Shown: one piece after another, positions 1-5,136 of the stretch
Layout: each line of letters begins with the position of its first letter
Numbering within the stretch: the first letter of the stretch is position 1
Source: Chloroflexi bacterium RBG_13_51_52
Lineage (GTDB): Bacteria; Chloroflexota; Dehalococcoidia; Dehalococcoidales; RBG-16-60-22
DNA: 8,478 bases
Assembly: GCA_001796525.1 (NCBI GenBank)
Contig: MGMT01000055.1
Coordinates: forward strand, 1-8,478
Reading direction: 5' to 3'
Made by a program: the position numbers and the translations under genes
The notes under the pieces: generated by a model
What the model was told of the DNA's origin: nothing
The model's database searches: none
What the model saw: the letters and a program-made list of their open reading frames with translations, nothing else

Positions 1-395
1 ACGAAGGAAGCTGCTCCATCGAGGACGACATGCAGCCTATCCGTGAAAAGATGCTGGATGCTGATGTTATCATAATTGCCTCGCCGGTATACTACGGGTC
101 GGCGACGGCGCTGGTCAAAGGGCTGCTGGAGAGGGTGGGGTTCATGTCACGCGGGAAATTTGCCGGCAAGGTGGGCGGGCCGCTGGTGGTGGCGCGGCGG
201 GCGGGGCAGAACTTTACGTTTGCCGAGCTGCTTTTCTGGTTCCACATCAACCAGATTATCAATCCCGGCTCGATATACTGGAATGTGGCTATCGGGAGGG
301 GAAAAGGGGAGGTGGCCCAGGACGAGGAGGGGTTGAGGATTGTGTGGGAGTTCGGGAAGAACTGCGCCAAGGTGGTAAAAAAACTGCGGGGATAA
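1..395 (+). CDS. Flavodoxin-fold NAD(P)H-dependent FMN reductase / iron-sulfur flavoprotein family, 3' part only
   Basis: The frame is open from the left edge, so the start lies outside the window; the visible part has 130 codons and ends in TAA at 393-395. The first visible residues read EGSCSIEDDMQPIREKM and lead into IIIASPVYYGSATALVKGLLER. In the NADPH-dependent FMN reductase / iron-sulfur flavoprotein family (flavodoxin-like alpha/beta fold), the segment SPVYYGS is the FMN phosphate/isoalloxazine-contacting loop. The Cys just before DDM matches the last Cys of the cysteine cluster that ligates [4Fe-4S] in iron-sulfur flavoproteins, but the other Cys residues would lie upstream, so cluster binding cannot be confirmed. 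The C-terminal DEEGLRIVWEFGKNCAKVV fits the family's final helix. It is expected to be a soluble cytosolic electron-transfer or reductase protein with unknown substrate. The next gene has its own promoter, so no operon link is evident. Confidence 0.85.
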   Translation, partial: EGSCSIEDDMQPIREKMLDADVIIIASPVYYGSATALVKGLLERVGFMSRGKFAGKVGGPLVVARRAGQNFTFAELLFWFHINQIINPGSIYWNVAIGRGKGEVAQDEEGLRIVWEFGKNCAKVVKKLRG

Positions 396-468
396 AAAAA
401 GCTATGGTAAAGCCCCCAAACCCCAAAGATTTTTTATTTTAACGCTTCTGGCGGGGGTTTAAATATGA

Positions 469-492
469 TTCGACAAGCTCACCATGAGCGGT
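469..492. repeat. Short palindromic intergenic repeat (TTCGACAAGCTC-type)
   Basis: The stretch begins TTCGACAAGCTCACC and continues ATGAGCGG; GCTCA and TGAGC form a 5-bp inverted repeat around a 3-base centre. Strings of this form recur as dispersed intergenic repeats in many environmental bacterial genomes (general recollection, not checked). It lies 5 bases upstream of the putative -35 box of the dehydratase operon. Only one copy is in this window, so its repeat status is inferred. Confidence 0.4.
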
Positions 493-496
493 GGGA

Positions 497-526
497 TTGG
501 TAAAAATAAATATATCAGGCTATAAT
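497..526 (+). promoter_or_regulatory. Sigma70-like promoter of the dehydratase operon
   Basis: TTGGTA at 497-502 (4 of 6 matches to TTGACA) and a perfect TATAAT at 521-526 are separated by 18 bases. Transcription would begin near 533, just ahead of the GGAGGA ribosome-binding site at 545-550. Prediction by eye only. Confidence 0.55.
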
Positions 527-557
527 AAAGCGTTTTATTCTTACGGAGGAAAAGCCA

Positions 558-983
558 TTGGCGGGTGAATCGGTAATTACAGAAGAATTGAACAGCCTGC
601 TCAACGTGGAATTGGGGCCGGAGGTCTACGAGATAGAGAAGGGCATGCTGAAGAAGTTCGCCGAGGCTATCGAAGACCCCAATCCAAGGTGGCTGAAGGA
701 AGCCCCGCCCACTTTCCCCGCCGCCCTGGTGCCCAAAGCGCTGCTGAATAAGCTTTTCAACATAGATATACCTCTAAAGCGTCTCCTCAACGGAACGAGC
801 GACCTCGAGTATTTACAACCCATCAAAGCGGGTGACGTAATATCCATCACGGCAAAACTCACCCGACTGCGGCAGGTGGCGGGCGCGGAAGGCCCGACCC
901 TTTTCATGTTCACGGAGATGACTTATACCAACCAGCGGGGCGAGGTGGCGGTTAAGGGGAAGAATACCTACATCAAATACTAG
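558..983 (+). CDS. MaoC-like dehydratase subunit with FAS1-like/HadA-type N-terminal domain
   Basis: A 141-residue protein starting with TTG. The start is chosen because GGAGGA at 545-550 sits 7 bases upstream and the N-terminus then fits the family. Residues about 20-54 carry the signature of the MaoC_dehydrat_N / FAS1-like dehydratase domain: a hydrophobic helix, then AIEDPNPRW (37-45) and APPTFP (49-54). The C-terminal half is the hotdog beta-sheet, with TYTNQRGEVAVKG near the end. It lacks the SGDxxxxH catalytic motif. In two-subunit dehydratases such as mycobacterial HadAB, the HadA-like chain supplies the substrate tunnel and the partner supplies catalysis. The next gene, 9 bases downstream, has that motif, so the pair probably forms a heterodimeric (3R)-hydroxyacyl/enoyl thioester (de)hydratase. 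Whether the substrate is CoA- or ACP-bound cannot be told. Expected to be soluble and cytosolic. Confidence 0.85.
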   Translation: MAGESVITEELNSLLNVELGPEVYEIEKGMLKKFAEAIEDPNPRWLKEAPPTFPAALVPKALLNKLFNIDIPLKRLLNGTSDLEYLQPIKAGDVISITAKLTRLRQVAGAEGPTLFMFTEMTYTNQRGEVAVKGKNTYIKY

Positions 984-992
984 TGGAGAGAC

Positions 993-1424
993 ATGGCAGG
1001 ACAGGTTTATTACGAAGATATCGAGGCGGGCAGCGAAATACCGGCGCTGGTCAAATACCCCACGACCATGCAGCTGGTAAAGTACGCCGGCGCCTCCGGG
1101 GACTATTACCAGATACACTACGATAAAGACTTCGCCATTGCTAACGGGCTGCCGGGGGTGATAGTGCACGGGTGGCTGACGCTTTCCTTTTTAGGGCAGA
1201 TGGTGACCGACTGGCTCGGAGACCAGGGCGCGCTGGTGAAATTAAGCGGGAGCTACCGCGGCATGAATAAAGTCCACGAGGACATTATCTGCAACGGCAA
1301 GGTGGCTAAAAAATACATCGAGGAAGGCGGGAACTACGCCAGGGTAGAAATCTGGGCGGAGAACCCGCAGGGGGAAAAGACGGTTACCGGCGCGGCGGTG
1401 GTAACGCTGCCTTCGAGGGCTTAA
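993..1424 (+). CDS. MaoC-like hotdog dehydratase/enoyl hydratase, catalytic subunit (HadB-type)
   Basis: A 143-residue single-hotdog protein. The hydratase motif is present as YAGASGDYYQIHYD (31-44). D37 and H42 match the catalytic Asp/His of (R)-specific enoyl-CoA hydratases (family motif SGDxNPxH), although the usual Asn-Pro is replaced by Tyr-Gln. The substrate-loop HGW is at 59-61. The ATG at 993 follows the previous stop by 9 bases, with a GGAG-type ribosome-binding sequence at 985-988, so both genes are co-transcribed and probably translated as a stoichiometric pair. Predicted role: reversible hydration of enoyl thioesters, or dehydration of 3-hydroxyacyl thioesters, together with the upstream HadA-like subunit. 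Fatty-acid synthesis, beta-oxidation and polyketide-like pathways all remain possible. The operon ends here; the following gene is convergent. Confidence 0.88.
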   Translation: MAGQVYYEDIEAGSEIPALVKYPTTMQLVKYAGASGDYYQIHYDKDFAIANGLPGVIVHGWLTLSFLGQMVTDWLGDQGALVKLSGSYRGMNKVHEDIICNGKVAKKYIEEGGNYARVEIWAENPQGEKTVTGAAVVTLPSRA

Positions 1425-1438
1425 TAGCGCATATCCTC

Positions 1439-1447
1439 AATTGCGCA
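1439..1447 (+). repeat. AATTGCGCA motif, copy 1
   Basis: AATTGCGCA lies 14 bases after the dehydratase stop codon. It is the shortest of the related spacer copies; the flank (CCTC) does not match the 14-base palindromic form seen at 4699-4712. Confidence 0.4.
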
Positions 1448-1526
1448 ACCAGTTATTTTTTGTCAGAGCGAACTATTCCCGAAGTAAAGGCGTCGCAATC
1501 CCTATTTTCTATTACCCATTCTCCCT

Positions 1527-1611
1527 GTCATTCTGGCGTAGGCCAGAATCCATTTAAAATCCTCAACTGACTATTAGATTTATTATGGATTCCAGCCTTC
1601 GCTGGAATGAC
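1527..1611. repeat. Facing pair of REP-like palindromes (BIME-like)
   Basis: Arm A (1527-1552) and arm B (1586-1611) are each 26 bases. The reverse complement of B matches A at 21 of 26 positions. Each arm is itself a hairpin with a perfect 7-bp stem: ATTCTGG/CCAGAAT in A and ATTCCAG/CTGGAAT in B. Four of the five differences are paired changes that keep both stems intact. The GTCATTC...GAATCCA layout resembles the widespread REP repeats mobilised by RAYT (Y1) transposases. It lies between convergent genes, where it could also act as a bidirectional transcription terminator or mRNA 3'-end stabiliser. No transposase is in the window. Confidence 0.75.
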
Positions 1612-1654
1612 GATATATTGATTTCAGCATGGTCTCGCAATGACAGCAGGAGCT

Positions 1655-1668
1655 TACGCAATTACGCA
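1655..1668 (-). repeat. AATTGCGCA-family motif, copy 2, overlapping a stop codon
   Basis: On the minus strand this reads TGCGTAATTGCGTA, which matches the copy at 4699-4712 at 13 of 14 positions. The TAA inside it (1664-1662) is the stop codon of the membrane oxidoreductase gene, so the repeat has supplied the end of that reading frame. Confidence 0.5.
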
Positions 1669-3719
1669 CTTGCGGATTTATTATCTTCTATAGCCTCCGC
1701 CAAGAGCTCGCTTAAGTCTAAAGCCTTTACGGTTTCCTCCGCCTCTTTAGCCTTAATAGCGTCATCGAACATGGTGAGGCAGTAAGGACAGGCGGTCGCC
1801 ACGCACTTAACGTCGGCTTTAAGGATTTCTTCCATGCGGCGGTTGTTCACGCGCTTGTCCGGGTCCTCTTCCATCCACATATGGCCGCCCCCGCCCCCGC
1901 AACAAAAGCTATCAGTTTTACGGCGCGGCAGTTCAACGGTATTCGAATTTACGGCTTCGAGAATTTGACGGGGCTCATCGTAGATATCGTTATAGCGACC
2001 GAGGTAGCAGGAATCGTGATAAGCGGCTTTCAGGGAGGCGGGGTTTTTAATGTTGAGTCGGCCGTTTTTCAGAAGTTCCGCAAGGAACTGGGTATGGTGC
2101 ACGACCTCATAATTGCCGCCGAACTGCGGGTACTCGTATTTAAGACTGTTGAAACAGTGGGGGCAGGAGGTCAGTATCTTTTTCACGTTGTGCCCCTTGA
2201 GAACCTCGATGTTCTGCCGGCAGATAGTCTGGAAAAGGTATTCGTCGCCCATACGCCGGGCGGGATCGCCGCAGCAAGCCTCTTCATCGCCGAGGATGGC
2301 GAATTTAACGTCGGCCGTCTGCAGGACTTTAGCGGTGGCTTGAGCCACTTTCATGTTGCGGTCGTCTAAAGCGGCGGAACAGCCCACCCAGTAAAGAATA
2401 TCGAGATCTTGAGCATCGGAAACGGTGTCGATTGTCAGCCCTTCGCACCAGGTCGTCCGCGTGGCGGTGGTGCCGCGGTAAGGGTGGCCACGCGTGCCGA
2501 GGCTTTTGAGAGCTTCCTGGACGGCTTCGGGGAACTTGCTTTTTTCCATCGCCAGGTTGCGGCGCATGTCTACTATCTTATCGACGTGCTCGATGAAAAC
2601 GGGGCAGGCCTGCATGCAGGCGCGGCAGGTGGTGCAGTCCCAGATAACCTCTTCGGTAATGACTTCGCCGAGCATTTCCTGCCGGGATTCCGCCGGCTTT
2701 ACAGAGTCAAGACCGGGATAGACTTTATAGAGGTGCAGCTTGAGGTCCTGGATAACCTGCTTGGGGTTGAGGGCTTTGCCGCTAAAGTACGCCGGGCAGG
2801 CGTCCTGACAGCGGCCGCACCTGGTACAGGAATCGAGGTCGAGGAGCTGCTTCCAGGTAAAGTCCTCGATTTTACTCGCGCCGAATAACTCCGTTTTCTC
2901 GAAGTCGATGGGAGCCAACGCGCTGCGGGGACCCAGGTTTCTGAAAAAAACGTTGACCGTATCCCAGATGATGTGGTACAGCTTGGTGTTGAATAAAGAC
3001 ACGTAAACGATAGCGCCCAGGGAGAGTACAGTATGGAACCACCATAAACCTGCATGCCAACCCAGGTGGGCATCCAGACTCAAGTTGTAGAAGGCTTTGG
3101 CGAACACCCAGCCACCCGGCGACCATACCGCCCAGTCGGGAAACAAGTCGAATTCAGTGGCGGAAATACGCAGACCCTCGACCATGAAGCCGGTGATGAT
3201 GATGACGAAGATTAACAGCAGGGTTACGAGGTCGTCCCACTTATTATCGAGTCGTTCCGGCTTCCAGATATAGCGCCGGACGAGGAGCATCAGCACGCCG
3301 ATAATCGCCAGTATGCCGAAGCCGTCCGTAATCACCGAGTAAGCCAGGTAAAAATTGCCTTCCATGAAGTGGAAGAGGTAATGGCTGACTGCGTCTAAAA
3401 AAGCGCCGAGGAGGAAAATGATGGCGCCGGAGAAAACGAAGAAATGCGCCAGCCCCGCGTAAAGCTCGCGGAAACGGAGGTCTTTTTTATCCGCCCCGAA
3501 GAACTTGCGATGAAGTAAGCCATCGATGAAAGCGGTGCGGCAGAAAGCGCAGAAACGCTGATATAAATTATTAAACCGGTTGGCGGGCCGGCCGACGCGC
3601 CAGCGGCGGGGTATCCTGATAAGCGACCATACCAGGACCGCCACGGCGATAGCGGCTAAAGAATACATTATCCAGGCGTTCTGGATGTTCCAGAAAATCT
3701 CGCGGTTTGGCTCAATCAT
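1662..3719 (-). CDS. Membrane heme b / Fe-S oxidoreductase of the HdrD-NarI fusion type; candidate EtfAB:menaquinone oxidoreductase (EMO/FadF-like)
   Basis: A 685-residue protein. Residues 1-260 form a NarI-like membrane domain with helices near 16-36, 88-115, 123-148, 163-180 and 222-245. Candidate heme b ligands are H92, H113/H117, H218/H222 and H229. Two [4Fe-4S] motifs follow: C298-C301-C304-C308 and C362-C365-C368-C372, each ending in Cys-Pro. Two complete CCG domains (CX31-39CCX35-36CXXC) complete the protein: C447, C482-C483, C519, C522 and C571, C606-C607, C644, C647. In HdrB/HdrD such domains bind a noncubane Fe-S cluster. The same architecture and length occur in Bacillus FadF (YwjF) and in the EMO proteins of Geobacter and Syntrophomonas, which move acyl-CoA electrons from reduced EtfAB to menaquinone. 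That is the preferred role; a quinone-linked heterodisulfide-type oxidoreductase is the alternative. No etfAB is visible here. The ATG has AAAGAGGT upstream, inside the end of the methyltransferase gene. Confidence 0.88.
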   Translation of the reverse strand: MIEPNREIFWNIQNAWIMYSLAAIAVAVLVWSLIRIPRRWRVGRPANRFNNLYQRFCAFCRTAFIDGLLHRKFFGADKKDLRFRELYAGLAHFFVFSGAIIFLLGAFLDAVSHYLFHFMEGNFYLAYSVITDGFGILAIIGVLMLLVRRYIWKPERLDNKWDDLVTLLLIFVIIITGFMVEGLRISATEFDLFPDWAVWSPGGWVFAKAFYNLSLDAHLGWHAGLWWFHTVLSLGAIVYVSLFNTKLYHIIWDTVNVFFRNLGPRSALAPIDFEKTELFGASKIEDFTWKQLLDLDSCTRCGRCQDACPAYFSGKALNPKQVIQDLKLHLYKVYPGLDSVKPAESRQEMLGEVITEEVIWDCTTCRACMQACPVFIEHVDKIVDMRRNLAMEKSKFPEAVQEALKSLGTRGHPYRGTTATRTTWCEGLTIDTVSDAQDLDILYWVGCSAALDDRNMKVAQATAKVLQTADVKFAILGDEEACCGDPARRMGDEYLFQTICRQNIEVLKGHNVKKILTSCPHCFNSLKYEYPQFGGNYEVVHHTQFLAELLKNGRLNIKNPASLKAAYHDSCYLGRYNDIYDEPRQILEAVNSNTVELPRRKTDSFCCGGGGGHMWMEEDPDKRVNNRRMEEILKADVKCVATACPYCLTMFDDAIKAKEAEETVKALDLSELLAEAIEDNKSASA

Positions 3720-3725
3720 GATTTA

Positions 3726-4580
3726 TTACCTCTTTCTCGCAACGATAGCTATCCAGTCGCCGCCTTCTTTATACGGCGTTCCGGAAAGGTTGTTCCAGGC
3801 GCGTATGAACTGGAAGCCGGCTTTTTCCAGTACAGACTTGATGGATTCCAAAGTATAATCGTGAAGCCAGGTGCGGTAGACACAAATATTATTTTCATCC
3901 AAAACGATGTACTGGTCGACTCGCACATTGTTGGCAGGGTAATGGAACTGCTGTTCAAGAACAAGGTGTCTGCCGGGGCGCCAGAAACCGCCGTCCGCAA
4001 TGTGCCAGCGATTCTGTGGTGATTCTTGAGATTTTGGTTTGGGGGAGGTAATGTCAAAGATAAGTATCCCTCGCGGCTTCAGAGCCCGGTGAATTTTCAT
4101 TAGAAGAGTGTCTCTATTGGCGTCGGAGAAAGTACCCAGTTCACCATGAGCCTGCAATACCGTATCAAACTCTCTGGAATAGTCGATATCGAAAAAGTTA
4201 ATCAAACGGTATTCGATATCAAGTCCTTTATCTCTTGCCTGCGCGATTGCGCAATTTAACGACCCCTCGGAGATATCAACGCCGGTGACCTTCATGCCTT
4301 TAGCGGCAAGGCGGCTGGAATACAGTCCCGGCCCGCAGCCGAGGTCGAGGACTCGATAGCCTTTCTTTAATATACCCGAAGAAACGAGGTGCTCCACTTC
4401 TTTATCGATGGTTTCGGGGCGGCGACTGGCGGCGTCGTGCGCAGGGTTTAAATGCGCTTCCAGCATACCCTTTGAAATATGAGGGTCATCCCAGAAACGG
4501 GTTTCGCCCGACTCGAAGAGGGCGGGCTTAGCTGAATATTGGAGTAGTGTATTGATGATTTCATGATAATTGCCTTTCAT
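3726..4580 (-). CDS. Class I SAM-dependent methyltransferase, substrate unknown
   Basis: A 284-residue protein from the ATG at 4580. A GTG at 4658 would add 26 residues. I prefer the ATG because relatives as I remember them begin near MKGNYHEII and because a strong -10 element lies between the two starts. Motif I, VLDLGCGPG, is at 77-85 and the acidic residue after beta-2 is D102 in GVDIS, which together form the SAM-binding part of a Rossmann-like Methyltransf_25/11 domain. The preceding segment FWDDPHISKGMLEAHLNP (29-46) and ASRRPETID (51-59) look like a family-specific N-terminal cap. The C-terminus GGDWIAIVARKR is typical of the last strand. Its gene ends 6 bases before the membrane oxidoreductase start, so the two are co-expressed. 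Nothing indicates whether the substrate is a small molecule, quinone or protein; a quinone methyltransferase would suit the partner but the sequence does not show it. Confidence 0.85.
   Translation of the reverse strand: MKGNYHEIINTLLQYSAKPALFESGETRFWDDPHISKGMLEAHLNPAHDAASRRPETIDKEVEHLVSSGILKKGYRVLDLGCGPGLYSSRLAAKGMKVTGVDISEGSLNCAIAQARDKGLDIEYRLINFFDIDYSREFDTVLQAHGELGTFSDANRDTLLMKIHRALKPRGILIFDITSPKPKSQESPQNRWHIADGGFWRPGRHLVLEQQFHYPANNVRVDQYIVLDENNICVYRTWLHDYTLESIKSVLEKAGFQFIRAWNNLSGTPYKEGGDWIAIVARKR
3728..3734 (-). promoter_or_regulatory. Ribosome-binding site of the membrane oxidoreductase, inside the upstream stop region
   Basis: On the minus strand AAGAGGT lies 8 bases before the ATG. 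It overlaps the last two codons and the first base of the TAA of the methyltransferase, so the ribosome finishing that gene lies over the next start. This supports translational coupling. Confidence 0.65.
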
Positions 4581-4590
4581 GCTAAAACCG

Positions 4591-4599
4591 ATTATATCA
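4591..4599 (-). promoter_or_regulatory. Extended -10 promoter of the methyltransferase-oxidoreductase operon
   Basis: The minus strand reads TGATATAAT, a perfect TGnTATAAT extended -10, with no good -35 at 16-19 bases. Start of transcription would be about 4584, only a few bases before the ATG at 4580. There is no Shine-Dalgarno sequence, so the transcript may be leaderless or nearly so. Confidence 0.5.
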
Positions 4600-4619
4600 T
4601 AAAAAACAGGGAATAGGCT

Positions 4620-4648
4620 TTGACTTCTTTGCCAATTGGAGATATTAT
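4620..4648 (+). promoter_or_regulatory. Sigma70-like promoter of the archease-rtcB operon
   Basis: TTGACT at 4620-4625 (5 of 6 matches) and TATTAT at 4643-4648 (5 of 6) are separated by the optimal 17 bases. Predicted transcription start is about 4655, giving a leader of roughly 60 bases. I see no sigma54-type GG-N10-GC element of the kind known upstream of E. coli rtcBA. Confidence 0.55.
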
Positions 4649-4698
4649 AAAAATTCACGGCTGATGAGAACGGGGACGCAACTCCTCACTTGAGCGGA

Positions 4699-4712
4699 TG
4701 CGTAATTGCGCA
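4699..4712 (+). repeat. AATTGCGCA-family motif, copy 3, directly before archease
   Basis: TGCGTAATTGCGCA is a near-palindrome (its reverse complement is TGCGCAATTACGCA) and ends 2 bases before the archease ATG at 4715, occupying the place where a ribosome-binding site would normally lie. Confidence 0.5.
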
Positions 4713-4714
4713 GG

Positions 4715-5125
4715 ATGAAAAGATACGAGCTTATAGAACATACGGCGGACATGGGGCTGGCGGCTTACGGTAAAGATTTGGCCGGGGCTTTCGCCAACGC
4801 GGCTTACGGGATGTTTTCTATTATCGCCGAACTGGAAGAAGTGAAAGAAGTAGAGTCGCGGCGTATAGAAATAAACGAAGATGACGCGGAGAGCCTGTTA
4901 TTCGAGTGGCTGAACAGCCTGCTCTATTACTTCGACGTGGAGACGATCATCTTTAAGAAATTCGATATAATGGAGTTCGGGGAGGGGCATTTGAAAGCGG
5001 ACTGCTGCGGCGAAAAGTACGATGCCTCCCGCCACCACCTGAAAACGGGAATAAAGTCCGCCACCTATCACATGCTGGAGGTAGATAGGGCGAAAAACCG
5101 GGTGCAGGTGATTTTCGATGTGTAG
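4715..5125 (+). CDS. Archease, RtcB ligase cofactor
   Basis: A 136-residue protein beginning MKRYELIEHTADMGL, the usual archease N-terminus. The in-frame TTG at 4706 would only add LRR and is not favoured. Family marks are HTAD (9-12; the Asp is a metal ligand in characterised archeases), DAESLLFEWLNSLLYYF in the middle, and the C-terminal KSATYHMLEV followed by a terminal FDV. Archease promotes guanylylation of RtcB and lets it turn over many times, with a bound divalent metal. It is probably a cytosolic partner of the next gene. The rtcB Shine-Dalgarno overlaps its stop codon (TAGGAGGT at 5123-5130), so the two are translationally coupled. The archease start itself has no clear ribosome-binding sequence and abuts a repeat motif, which may lower its translation. 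Confidence 0.93.
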   Translation: MKRYELIEHTADMGLAAYGKDLAGAFANAAYGMFSIIAELEEVKEVESRRIEINEDDAESLLFEWLNSLLYYFDVETIIFKKFDIMEFGEGHLKADCCGEKYDASRHHLKTGIKSATYHMLEVDRAKNRVQVIFDV

Positions 5126-5130
5126 GAGGT
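5123..5130 (+). promoter_or_regulatory. Ribosome-binding site of rtcB overlapping the archease stop
   Basis: TAGGAGGT contains the archease TAG and a strong GGAGGT Shine-Dalgarno that share one base; the ATG of rtcB follows 6 bases later. Confidence 0.75.
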
Positions 5131-5136
5131 GCGGCA

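Noticed and set aside
418..460. AAACCCC/GGGGTTT hairpin after the flavoprotein gene as terminator
   Set aside because: The stem is 7 bp with a loop of about 29 bases and no T-run follows on the plus strand.
813..1169. Minus-strand frame of 118 codons spanning both dehydratase genes
   Set aside because: Overlaps two well-supported genes and their junction; His/Arg-rich shadow translation.
1585..1785. Plus-strand 66-codon frame starting MDSSLRWNDDI
   Set aside because: The start lies in REP arm B; translated REP repeats commonly give MDSxLRWND-like false proteins. The rest is antisense to the oxidoreductase C-terminus.
1881..2369. Long plus-strand frame of 162 codons
   Set aside because: It is wholly antisense to the intact oxidoreductase CCG domains; low-complexity, codon-shadow composition and no recognisable domain.
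2409..2888. Plus-strand frame of 159 codons
   Set aside because: Antisense to the Fe-S cluster region of the same gene; no family features.
4241..4260. Copy of AATTGCGCA inside the methyltransferase gene as a functional repeat
   Set aside because: It encodes ordinary residues of the protein and does not extend to the 14-base palindrome, so it is counted only as a sequence match.
4581..4658. N-terminal extension of the methyltransferase from GTG at 4658
   Set aside because: No ribosome-binding site, lies upstream of the best promoter, and the extra residues do not resemble the family N-terminus.
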